From: Thalassotalea hakodatensis
GTDB lineage: Bacteria > Pseudomonadota > Gammaproteobacteria > Enterobacterales > Alteromonadaceae
Length of the DNA: 64,000 nt
Direction: 5' to 3'
Assembly (NCBI RefSeq): GCF_030295995.1
Contig: NZ_AP027365.1
Location: forward strand, 992,001 to 1,056,000
Within the stretch, counting starts at the first letter, position 1, and every line of letters begins with the position of its first letter. This document shows, one piece after another, positions 36,762 through 43,987 of the stretch. The notes under the pieces are model-generated. The model did not search any database, had not been told where the DNA came from, and worked only from the letters and a program-made list of their open reading frames with translations. The position numbers and the translations under genes are program-made.

Positions 36762-37246
36762 TGAGCAGGCTCCAGTTGCGTTGGTTTAGATTCTGCTTTG
36801 GGCGGTAATGCACAGTTTATCCATAATATCGCTTGTTGTTTCAGTTCATTTAATGCTTCTTCATCATTTGCGTTGCGATAGTGCGCTATTAACAGTTCTG
36901 GCAAGTTTTCAGCAATTAATGCTTGTTTTTTCTCTGGCATAACTGAAATTAAAAAATTGGCAAACGCTTTACCATGAAGCTTCGCAACATGGCCTCGTTG
37001 AAAGTAACGCATAGAAAGCCACTTTAGTGTTGCAATAATTTGCTCTGCATTCATGTCTGTTGAGTTGAGTAACGTCATCGCTTGTTTTTTATCAGCAAGC
37101 AGTTTTCTTTTTTGCACGATTTTAATCATGACAATAATTAACAAGATAACGAGCGCTGTTAATAGCAGCCACCATCCCATTGCAACAGGCCATTGATGGA
37201 CTTGCTCTGGTAAATGAATGTCTTTTAATTGGGCTAACGGATCCAT
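36758..37246 (-). CDS. DUF4381 membrane protein of the MoxR operon
   Basis: This protein of about 162 residues has one membrane segment at about 25-45 (WWLLLTALVILLIIVMIKI) followed by a helical cytoplasmic domain. The sequence and operon position match DUF4381, which is almost always found between DUF58 and BatA. Start ATG 37246 is preceded by CGGAG; an upstream in-frame start at 37294 would lie deep in the DUF58 gene. It overlaps both neighbours. Biochemical role unknown. Confidence 0.82.
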   Translation of the reverse strand: MDPLAQLKDIHLPEQVHQWPVAMGWWLLLTALVILLIIVMIKIVQKRKLLADKKQAMTLLNSTDMNAEQIIATLKWLSMRYFQRGHVAKLHGKAFANFLISVMPEKKQALIAENLPELLIAHYRNANDEEALNELKQQAILWINCALPPKAESKPTQLEPAQ

Positions 37247-38241
37247 GGTGCAACTCCGTTTTTGATTTGTTGTTCTAATGATTGTCCGGCACAAAAATGC
37301 AACAAACGAGCACCTGCTTTCTCAAGTAGGGCTTCTTTTTCAGAGATCAGCGATTGAGCATGCGCTGCATATTCCGCTGCTGTGTTTTGATCGCCTAGGG
37401 TTAATTGTTGTTTATGCTGTCCGTCAGTAATACTGACATTTACTTTTGTTTTTACCGAAGGCAACTGGTGTTCAAGTGGATCTGAGATCAAGCAAACTAC
37501 TAATTCACAATGGCGGTTAATATTGGCTAAGTGCCGTATAGCTTCATCTGATGTATGATGACCATCGGTAATAAAATACACTAAACTGCCCGGGCGAGAA
37601 ACCTGTCTTAATCGTAAACAGTTTTGCGCGAATGCATGTGTTTTTTCGTCAACATCTGGACTATCTTGTGCCAATAACAAGCTTGATTGTTGATGACATG
37701 TCGTTAAGGCATGAAGGTAATGTAACACGCCTTGCTGTCTGCTTCGTGGTTTCAATTCGGTATGAGAGGATTCGTTAAACACAATACCGCCAAAACGATC
37801 ACCGCGTTGTTTGGTATGCCATGCCAATAACGCGGCTAAATGCGCAGCCTGAACAGATTTGAACAATAACTTACTGCCAAACAACATATTACTGCTTAAA
37901 TCAGTTGCCACAATCACAGGGCGCTCTATTTCTTCACGAAATAATTTGGTATGTGTTTCACCCGTTCGAGCAGTGACACGCCAATCTATGGTGCGAATAT
38001 CATCGCCTGTTTGATAATGCCTTACTTCATCAAATTCCATACCACGACCTTTAGTGCGAGCTAAATAGTTACCCGCTAATTGTCCGTGTAAGTTTTTATT
38101 TGCCGTAAGATTAATAAGCGAAGCTTTATTTTGGTATTGAAGCAGCTCATTGATCGTAATAGATACACCGTTAGCCATTAAACTGGCTAATTGCTGGCTA
38201 GGATCAAAGGTCGCTGTTGGTGTTTTAGACTTAAACCACAT
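37234..38241 (-). CDS. DUF58 (VWA-like) protein of the MoxR operon
   Basis: The 335-residue protein carries the DUF58 signature RGMEFDEVRHYQTGDDIRTI at about residues 74-93, followed by DWRVTARTG and LFREEIERPV, then a degenerate VWA-like domain. No membrane segment is visible, so it is probably cytoplasmic or peripheral. DUF58 proteins are partners of MoxR ATPases. It lies 10 nt after the MoxR gene and overlaps the DUF4381 gene by 13 nt. Confidence 0.92.
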   Translation of the reverse strand: MWFKSKTPTATFDPSQQLASLMANGVSITINELLQYQNKASLINLTANKNLHGQLAGNYLARTKGRGMEFDEVRHYQTGDDIRTIDWRVTARTGETHTKLFREEIERPVIVATDLSSNMLFGSKLLFKSVQAAHLAALLAWHTKQRGDRFGGIVFNESSHTELKPRSRQQGVLHYLHALTTCHQQSSLLLAQDSPDVDEKTHAFAQNCLRLRQVSRPGSLVYFITDGHHTSDEAIRHLANINRHCELVVCLISDPLEHQLPSVKTKVNVSITDGQHKQQLTLGDQNTAAEYAAHAQSLISEKEALLEKAGARLLHFCAGQSLEQQIKNGVAPWIR

Positions 38242-38251
38242 GTAACAATAA

Positions 38252-39208
38252 TTAACCCACAGCTACCTGAGTAAGAATATGATCTAGCAGATCATTCGTC
38301 GTAATCCCTTCTGCTTCCGCTTGATAGGTCAGTAGAAGTCTATGGCGTAATACATTATGAACAACAGCTTGAACGTCATCTGGCCCGACAAAATCTCGTC
38401 CGTGTAGCCAAGCGCGTGCTCTGGCGCAACGATCTAATGCAATGGTAGCTCGTGGACTAGCACCATAGGCTAACCATTGTTTTAATTTATCGTCGTACTT
38501 TTCCGGTTGGCGCGTTGCCATAATTAAATCGACGATATATGTTTCAATCGCAGGAGACATATGTATTTGCAGTAGTTGTTCTCTTGCAGCAAAAATATCT
38601 GCTTGTGAAATTTGGCTGATCTTTTCTACGGGTTTATTTAACGCTTCACCACGATTGATTTTTAAAATCTCAAGCTCACTTTGTGCATCAGGGTAGTCAA
38701 TTTCTAAGTGCATAAGAAACCGATCTAACTGTGCTTCAGGAAGTGGGTACGTTCCTTCTTGCTCAATAGGGTTTTGTGTAGCCATAACGAGAAATAAATC
38801 TGGCAGTTTATAGGTGTTTTTACCAACGGTAATTTGGCCTTCGGCCATGGCCTCTAATAGTGCCGATTGAACTTTTGCCGGCGCTCGGTTAATCTCATCG
38901 GCCAGTACTAAGTTTCTAAACAAGGGGCCCGATTGAAAAACAAAACTGCCATCTTCAGGACGATAAATATCCGTGCCTGTTAAATCAGCGGGTAGCAAAT
39001 CAGGTGTAAATTGAATGCGGTGAAAGTCTGCTTCTACGCCTTGCGCTAGAGCATTTACTGCGCGTGTTTTTGCTAGCCCAGGAGGCCCTTCAACGATTAA
39101 ATGTCCGTTTGCCAATAAGGCAATCAATAGGTTTTCAACTAATGCTTCTTGTCCAACAATTTGTGCGGATAAATGTTCTTTAAGCGATGAAAAATACTCA
39201 ATAGCCAT
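38252..39208 (-). CDS. MoxR-family AAA+ ATPase
   Basis: The 318-residue AAA+ protein has a Walker A loop (VEGPPGLAKTRAV, about residue 38), Walker B (LVLADEINRAP, about 101-111) and sensor 1 (MATQNPIEQEGTYPLPEAQ). It is the first gene of the moxR-DUF58-DUF4381-batA-batBC-batD operon. MoxR proteins are thought to act as chaperones that use ATP to load or remodel VWA-domain partners, which the downstream genes encode. Substrate unknown. Confidence 0.93.
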   Translation of the reverse strand: MAIEYFSSLKEHLSAQIVGQEALVENLLIALLANGHLIVEGPPGLAKTRAVNALAQGVEADFHRIQFTPDLLPADLTGTDIYRPEDGSFVFQSGPLFRNLVLADEINRAPAKVQSALLEAMAEGQITVGKNTYKLPDLFLVMATQNPIEQEGTYPLPEAQLDRFLMHLEIDYPDAQSELEILKINRGEALNKPVEKISQISQADIFAAREQLLQIHMSPAIETYIVDLIMATRQPEKYDDKLKQWLAYGASPRATIALDRCARARAWLHGRDFVGPDDVQAVVHNVLRHRLLLTYQAEAEGITTNDLLDHILTQVAVG

Positions 39209-39423
39209 GATAATTGTTCTTTTTTCGTTAATGAATTTTTACTGAAGATTTCAGACTCTTGTTTTGATATATGGTTCCCTAATACAAAAACAAGAGCTAC
39301 TACTAAATTGTAACGTTTTTTTATCGACATCATTTTAGCATAATCGTCAGAATTTCATATACTTGTGGGGAGAACACTCACTAGCTTGATATTATAAATG
39401 CGTTAACTAGCCTATATAGTGAG

Positions 39424-39451
39424 TTGAATTCCTTGTAAATGTCGTTAGAAT
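39424..39451 (+). promoter_or_regulatory. Predicted fadIJ promoter
   Basis: TTGAAT (39424-39429) and TAGAAT (39446-39451) are separated by 16 bp, giving a likely start near 39458. The predicted FadR-like operator lies just downstream. Confidence 0.5.
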
Positions 39452-39463
39452 GAATTGAAAAAT

Positions 39464-39482
39464 AAAGAGGTCAGACCTCTTT
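39464..39482. promoter_or_regulatory. FadR-like operator upstream of fadI
   Basis: A perfect 19-bp palindrome AAAGAGGTCAGACCTCTTT contains the GGTCnGACC core known for FadR operators. It overlaps the region between the predicted -10 and the ribosome binding site, so binding would repress fadIJ. Acyl-CoA would relieve repression if this is FadR; another fatty-acid regulator is possible. Confidence 0.72.
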
Positions 39483-39498
39483 GCAATAAGGAAACATC

Positions 39499-40803
39499 AT
39501 GTCACTATCATTAAAAACAGCTTCAGGTGAACGTATTGCCGTTGTTGCTGGTTTGAGAACACCTTTCGCGAAACAAGCAACTGCTTTTCACGGGATTCCT
39601 GCATTAGATCTTGGGAAAATTGTGGTTAATGAATTAATCAATAAAACTGAAATTGACCCTAAACTTATCGACCAACTAGTTTTTGGTCAAGTGGTTCAAA
39701 TGCCTGAGGCACCTAATATTGCTCGTGAAATTGTCTTAGGCACTGGTATGAATGTTCATACTGATGCTTACAGTGTATCACGCGCATGTGCGACAAGTTT
39801 TCAGTCAACGGTTAATGTTGCTGAATCGATACTTTCAGGCGTGGTGGACATAGGAGTTGCTGGAGGCGCAGATTCATTGTCCGTAGCGCCGATAGGGGTA
39901 TCAAAAAAATTCGCGAGAACGTTACTTGATTTGAGTAAGACTAAAACATTGGGCCAGAAATTATCTTTATTGAAAACCCTTCGTTTCAAAGACTTATTGC
40001 CAGTTCCGCCAGCGGTTGCTGAATACTCAACGGGGCTTTCAATGGGGCAAACCGCTGAACAAATGGCAAAAACTTACGGTATTACTCGTGAAGATCAAGA
40101 TGCACTAGCTCATCGCTCGCATGAATTAGCTACTCAATCTTGGAAAGACGGTAAACTTGCTAATGAGGTGATGACCGCACATGTTGAACCTTACAAGCAC
40201 TATATAGATAAAGATAATTGCATTAGAGAAAATTCAGATCTAGCAAGTTATGCAAAATTACGCCCTGTATTTGATCGTAAACATGGCACGGTTACAGCTG
40301 CTAACAGTACAGCATTGACTGATGGCGCATCAGCTATTTTATTAATGCGAGAAGGTCGTGCAAAAGAATTAGGGTATGAACCGCTAGGTTATATTCGTAG
40401 CTTTGGTTTTGCTGCCATCGATGTGTGGGAAGATATGCTGATGGGGCCAAGTTTTGCAACACCTATCGCACTTAAACGAGCGGGCATGGAATTAAAAGAC
40501 TTAGACTTGATAGAAATGCATGAAGCTTTTGCCGCGCAAGCGTTAGCGAATGTTAAAATGTTTGGCAGTAAGACATTCGCACAAACGCATTTAGGTCGTG
40601 ACAAAGCAATTGGTGAAATTGATATGGACATTTTTAATGTCATGGGCGGTTCATTGGCATACGGCCATCCTTTTGCGGCGACAGGAACCCGATTAATTAC
40701 TCAGGTGCTTAACGAGTTACGTCGCAGAGGTGGTGGAGTTGGTTTGACAACCGCCTGTGCTGCAGGTGGCTTAGGCGCAGCAATGGTGTTGGAGACAGAA
40801 TAA
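39499..40803 (+). CDS. fadI: 3-ketoacyl-CoA thiolase FadI
   Basis: Thiolytic last step of beta-oxidation, releasing acetyl-CoA. The nucleophilic Cys lies in [12 protein letters not shown] at about residue 99. The His of [10 protein letters not shown] and the second Cys of [11 protein letters not shown] complete the active site, and [10 protein letters not shown] matches the family. The 434-residue length agrees with FadI rather than the shorter FadA. ATG with AAGGAA upstream. The stop codon overlaps the fadJ start as TAATG. Confidence 0.95.
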   Translation: MSLSLKTASGERIAVVAGLRTPFAKQATAFHGIPALDLGKIVVNELINKTEIDPKLIDQLVFGQVVQMPEAPNIAREIVLGTGMNVHTDAYSVSRACATSFQSTVNVAESILSGVVDIGVAGGADSLSVAPIGVSKKFARTLLDLSKTKTLGQKLSLLKTLRFKDLLPVPPAVAEYSTGLSMGQTAEQMAKTYGITREDQDALAHRSHELATQSWKDGKLANEVMTAHVEPYKHYIDKDNCIRENSDLASYAKLRPVFDRKHGTVTAANSTALTDGASAILLMREGRAKELGYEPLGYIRSFGFAAIDVWEDMLMGPSFATPIALKRAGMELKDLDLIEMHEAFAAQALANVKMFGSKTFAQTHLGRDKAIGEIDMDIFNVMGGSLAYGHPFAATGTRLITQVLNELRRRGGGVGLTTACAAGGLGAAMVLETE

Positions 40804-42941
40804 TGACAGATACAACAACGTTTACTTTATCGATTCAAGACAATAATGTTGCCCATTTAGTGATGGATGTGCCTGACGAGTCGATGAACACATTGAAGTC
40901 AGCATTTGCAGACGAAATTGCGACAATTTTACAAGAAATTAAAGCGAATACCTCGTTGCTTGGGGTTGTGCTTTGCAGTGGCAAAAAAGATTCCTTTGTT
41001 GCTGGCGCTGATATAAACATGCTAGCAAGCTGTAAGACAGCACAAGAAGCGACAACGCTATCCAGACAAGGACAAATGATTTTTGATCAATTGGCCTCCC
41101 TCGACATTCCTGTGATCGCAGCAATTAATGGTGCTTGCTTAGGTGGTGGCTTAGAACTTGCGATGGCATGTCATGCAAGAGTTTGTTCAGATAGCCCTAA
41201 AACAGCGCTTGGTTTACCTGAGGTACAATTAGGTTTGTTACCAGGAAGTGGCGGTACACAAAGATTGCCTAAGCTAGTCGGTATTCAAAAAGCGTTAGAT
41301 ATGATGCTGACAGGTAAACAATTACGCGCGAAACAAGCATTAAAAGCAGGGTTAGTTGATGATGTTGTGCCAAATACAGTGTTGATTGATGTTGCCGAAA
41401 AAATGGTACTGTCTGGAAAAATAAGAGCAGGTAAAAACCATTATAAACCAGTAAAATTAAACCTTGTAGGTAAGGCGCTTGAAAAAACACCTATTGGCCG
41501 TAAAGTGTTATTTGATCAAGCCATTAAAACGGTAAATAAAAAAACAAAAGGTAATTATCCCGCACCATTAAACATTATAAAATGTGTAAAAATGGGCGTA
41601 GAACAATCTCCGGCGAAAGGGTTTCAATTAGAGGCTGACCTGTTCGGCGAATTAGTGATGACACCTGAGTCGTATCAATTACGACAAATATTTTTTGCCA
41701 CTACCGAGATGAAGAAAGAGCAAGGTGTCGCAGGAGTAGAACCAAGTACAATAAAAAAAGTAGCTGTGCTTGGTGGTGGTCTTATGGGCGGCGGGATTGC
41801 ATTTGTCACTGCAACGAAAGCTAAATTGCCGGTACGTATTAAAGATATTGGTGATCAAGGTCTGAAAAACGCATTCAAATATGGTTATGACTTATTAAAT
41901 AAAAAAGTGAAACGCCGCTTTATGCGCAAAAGCGAAATGCAAAAGCAAATGGCAATGATGACAGGTACGACGGATTATTCTGGTTTTCATGATGTGGATG
42001 TTGTTATTGAAGCGGTTTTTGAAGATCTTGCGTTAAAGCAAAGCATGGTGCAAGACATTGAACAACACTGTGCTTCTTCAACCATTTTTGCCAGTAATAC
42101 TTCAAGCTTGCCTATTGGGCAGATTGCAGCAAAAGCAACGCGTGCAGAAAATGTTATTGGATTACATTATTTTTCACCCGTAGACAAAATGCCACTGGCT
42201 GAAATCATTCCCCATGAAGGGTCCTCTGAACAAGTGATTTCAACAACAGTAGCCCTTGCTAAAAAACAAGGTAAAACACCAATTGTTGTTAAAGATAAAG
42301 CAGGATTTTATGTTAATCGCATTTTAGCGCCATACATGAATGAAGCGGCTATTTTATTACTAGCGGGCGAGCCGATAGATAAATTAGATCGTGCGTTAGT
42401 AAATGCGGGATTTCCAGTTGGCCCTATGCAGTTACTTGATGAAGTTGGTATTGATGTTGGTGCTAAAATCGGTCCTATTTTGCAAGCAGAGTTAGGCGAA
42501 CGATTTGCGCCACCCGAAGCCTTTGATAAGTTAATTGATGATGGTCGATTAGGTAAGAAGGCGAAAAAGGGCTTCTATCGTTATGACGTTAAGAAGAAAG
42601 AAGTTGATCAGAGTGTCTATCAGTTATTAAATATTTCACCGCAAGGTAAGTTAGCCTCGGAAGAAATCGCAAAGCGATGCATCTATATGATGTTAAATGA
42701 AGCAGCAGAGTGTTTAGCAGAAGGTATTATTCGAAATGCGCGAGATGGTGATATTGGGGCTATATTTGGCATTGGCTTTCCGCCATTTTTAGGGGGACCT
42801 TTCCGCTATATGGACACTTTAGGTATTGAGAAAGTTGTGACACAGCTAAATCAATTTAAAGCGTTATATGGTGATAGATATGCACCGAGTGAGTCATTAG
42901 TAAATATGGCAAATCAAGGTGAAACGTTTTATAACGACTAG
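40803..42941 (+). CDS. fadJ: Multifunctional fatty acid oxidation complex alpha subunit FadJ
   Basis: The 712-residue enzyme has an N-terminal enoyl-CoA hydratase/isomerase domain (about 1-190, NGACLGGGLELAMACHAR and LPEVQLGLLPGSGGTQRLP) and a 3-hydroxyacyl-CoA dehydrogenase part (about 310-710, NAD motif VLGGGLMGGGIAF and HYFSPVDKMPLAEII). Both activities appear intact. It forms a complex with FadI. It shares one base with the fadI stop and is followed by a strong terminator. Confidence 0.96.
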   Translation: MTDTTTFTLSIQDNNVAHLVMDVPDESMNTLKSAFADEIATILQEIKANTSLLGVVLCSGKKDSFVAGADINMLASCKTAQEATTLSRQGQMIFDQLASLDIPVIAAINGACLGGGLELAMACHARVCSDSPKTALGLPEVQLGLLPGSGGTQRLPKLVGIQKALDMMLTGKQLRAKQALKAGLVDDVVPNTVLIDVAEKMVLSGKIRAGKNHYKPVKLNLVGKALEKTPIGRKVLFDQAIKTVNKKTKGNYPAPLNIIKCVKMGVEQSPAKGFQLEADLFGELVMTPESYQLRQIFFATTEMKKEQGVAGVEPSTIKKVAVLGGGLMGGGIAFVTATKAKLPVRIKDIGDQGLKNAFKYGYDLLNKKVKRRFMRKSEMQKQMAMMTGTTDYSGFHDVDVVIEAVFEDLALKQSMVQDIEQHCASSTIFASNTSSLPIGQIAAKATRAENVIGLHYFSPVDKMPLAEIIPHEGSSEQVISTTVALAKKQGKTPIVVKDKAGFYVNRILAPYMNEAAILLLAGEPIDKLDRALVNAGFPVGPMQLLDEVGIDVGAKIGPILQAELGERFAPPEAFDKLIDDGRLGKKAKKGFYRYDVKKKEVDQSVYQLLNISPQGKLASEEIAKRCIYMMLNEAAECLAEGIIRNARDGDIGAIFGIGFPPFLGGPFRYMDTLGIEKVVTQLNQFKALYGDRYAPSESLVNMANQGETFYND

Positions 42942-42976
42942 GTGAATTATTGCCAGTTTGTTAATCAGAGGTAAAT

Positions 42977-43004
42977 AAAAAGAGGCAATTTATTGCCTCT
43001 TTTT
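42977..43004 (+). terminator. Rho-independent terminator after fadJ
   Basis: The stem AAAAAGAGGCAA / TTGCCTCTTTTT is closed by a 4-nt loop and followed by more T residues, 36 nt after the fadJ stop. Confidence 0.93.
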
Positions 43005-43078
43005 TTGAGCCAATTATTACACATTAAGCGCATTAAATATTTATGCGAATTGGTATTAGTTTAAATACTCTAAAGTTG

Positions 43079-43106
43079 TTGAATAAATGCTCTAATTGTC
43101 TATAAT
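43079..43106 (+). promoter_or_regulatory. Predicted strong sigma70 promoter of a small membrane protein gene
   Basis: A perfect -10 TATAAT (43101-43106) lies 16 bp after TTGAAT (43079-43084). Transcription would start near 43113, giving a leader of about 37 nt to ATG 43150. Confidence 0.65.
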
Positions 43107-43149
43107 ACGCGCCAATTCATCTTTATAAGTCGCATTGGAACTAATTGTT

Positions 43150-43350
43150 ATGTTGTTTTTAATTCCTGTATTAGCGTTATTCTCAGCTTTATTCTTTTAT
43201 TGTCAGGCATTTACAAGTGGCTTGGGTCGGAGGCGTTGGGCATTTGCTGGCTTTGTGTTTGGTCCATTTGTTTGGCCAATGTTTTGTATGAAAAAACGAA
43301 TGAAAGTGAATAGTTTATTTGGTTGGAATGCACTTATTCTGCGTGCTTAA
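43150..43350 (+). CDS. Small hydrophobic protein, function unknown
   Basis: This 66-residue protein has an N-terminal membrane segment (MLFLIPVLALFSALFFYC), a basic GRRRW turn at about residues 30-34, and a second short hydrophobic stretch (AFAGFVFGPFVWPMFCM). It lies alone on the + strand behind a consensus promoter. I chose ATG 43150; the longer frame from TTG 43135 adds MELIV-type residues but no better ribosome binding site. It resembles uncharacterised short proteins of Alteromonadales. No function can be assigned. Confidence 0.6.
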   Translation: MLFLIPVLALFSALFFYCQAFTSGLGRRRWAFAGFVFGPFVWPMFCMKKRMKVNSLFGWNALILRA

Positions 43351-43424
43351 GTCTTATTAATTAACGTAGAAGGATTATAGCCGCTAACTTCCTTGTAGCG
43401 ATTATGATAGTGTTTTGTTGCATA

Positions 43425-43526
43425 CTATAATGACGTAGCAGCTGGTAATTCTTTAATGATAATTTTCGCTGCAATCGCATTTTCTTTTGGTGCGATAGCG
43501 AAGATATTCTTGATAAATCTCAACAT
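43425..43526 (-). CDS. 33-residue ORF coupled to the repeat protein gene
   Basis: The ORF starts ATG 43526, 9 nt after the stop codon of the repeat protein, with an AAGGTG ribosome binding site overlapping that stop codon. It encodes MLRFIKNIFAIAPKENAIAA followed by KIIIKELPAATSL. It has a basic, hydrophobic N-terminus that could form an amphipathic helix. The spacing and ribosome binding site argue for translation. No family is recognised; absence of homologues cannot be checked here. Confidence 0.5.
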   Translation of the reverse strand: MLRFIKNIFAIAPKENAIAAKIIIKELPAATSL

Positions 43527-43535
43527 ATTTACACC

Positions 43536-43814
43536 TTAAATTCTAACAGTACTTACTTTACGGCCCGTTTTTTCAACGGCAAAGTCATTATTAATACGAA
43601 CAGTACTTACCTTACGACCCGTTTTTTCAACGGCAAAGTCATTACTAATACGAACAGTACTTACCTTACGGCCTGTTTTTTCAACAGCAAAATCATTATT
43701 AATACGCACTGTACTTACTTTTCTACCTACTTGTTCAATGGTTAATGAATCTTGATCAACTACAGGAGTCGGTGATGTATTAACTACCAAAGATAAGATG
43801 ATTGAACTTAACAT
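43536..43814 (-). CDS. 18-residue tandem-repeat small protein, function unknown
   Basis: The 92-residue protein has a short hydrophobic N-terminus (MLSSIILSLVVNTS, no basic residue, so a weak signal peptide at best) and then four tandem units of 18 residues (24-41, 42-59, 60-77, 78-92). The consensus is FAVEKTGRKVSTVRINND; the first unit is diverged (LTIEQVGRKV) and the last is cut by the stop codon. Units 2-4 differ by one residue. AAAGGAAA precedes ATG 43814 at good spacing. It lies downstream of the c-di-GMP sensor gene on the same strand. There is no cysteine and no known domain. Confidence 0.72.
   Translation of the reverse strand: MLSSIILSLVVNTSPTPVVDQDSLTIEQVGRKVSTVRINNDFAVEKTGRKVSTVRISNDFAVEKTGRKVSTVRINNDFAVEKTGRKVSTVRI
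43539..43745 (-). repeat. 54-bp in-frame tandem repeat, four units
   Basis: The DNA repeats with a 54-bp period. Three units are nearly identical at the nucleotide level and the fourth (first in the gene) is diverged but keeps the GRKVSTVRIN core. Because the period is a multiple of three, unit gain or loss would keep the frame. Confidence 0.95.
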
Positions 43815-43941
43815 TTTTTATTTTCCTTTATTGGTTATGATTGTAAACGCAACTAGGAATAAGCGATTAATGTGCCAATGTGGAAAATATGTGTAATATC
43901 AGTATAAGTAGAGGGTCAGAGAGCAGTGAGTCTCGCGTTTA

Positions 43942-43973
43942 TTTTTAGCCGTCATAAATCTGACGGCTAAAAA
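43942..43973. repeat. 13-bp perfect inverted repeat downstream of the sensor gene
   Basis: TTTTTAGCCGTCA and TGACGGCTAAAAA are separated by a 6-nt loop. The arms begin with T and end with A on both strands, so no T tract follows the stem. It is therefore a stable hairpin, but not a standard rho-independent terminator. It lies 15 nt beyond the stop of the sensor gene and upstream of the repeat protein gene. Confidence 0.85.
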
Positions 43974-43987
43974 TACGGCGTTCATTA

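Noticed and set aside
43539-43745. Regular 54-bp repeats as a CRISPR array
   Set aside because: There are no unique spacers, the units are contiguous and in-frame within a gene, and no cas genes are near.
43942-43973. Rho-independent terminator of the sensor gene
   Set aside because: The hairpin is strong, but no T tract follows it in either direction.
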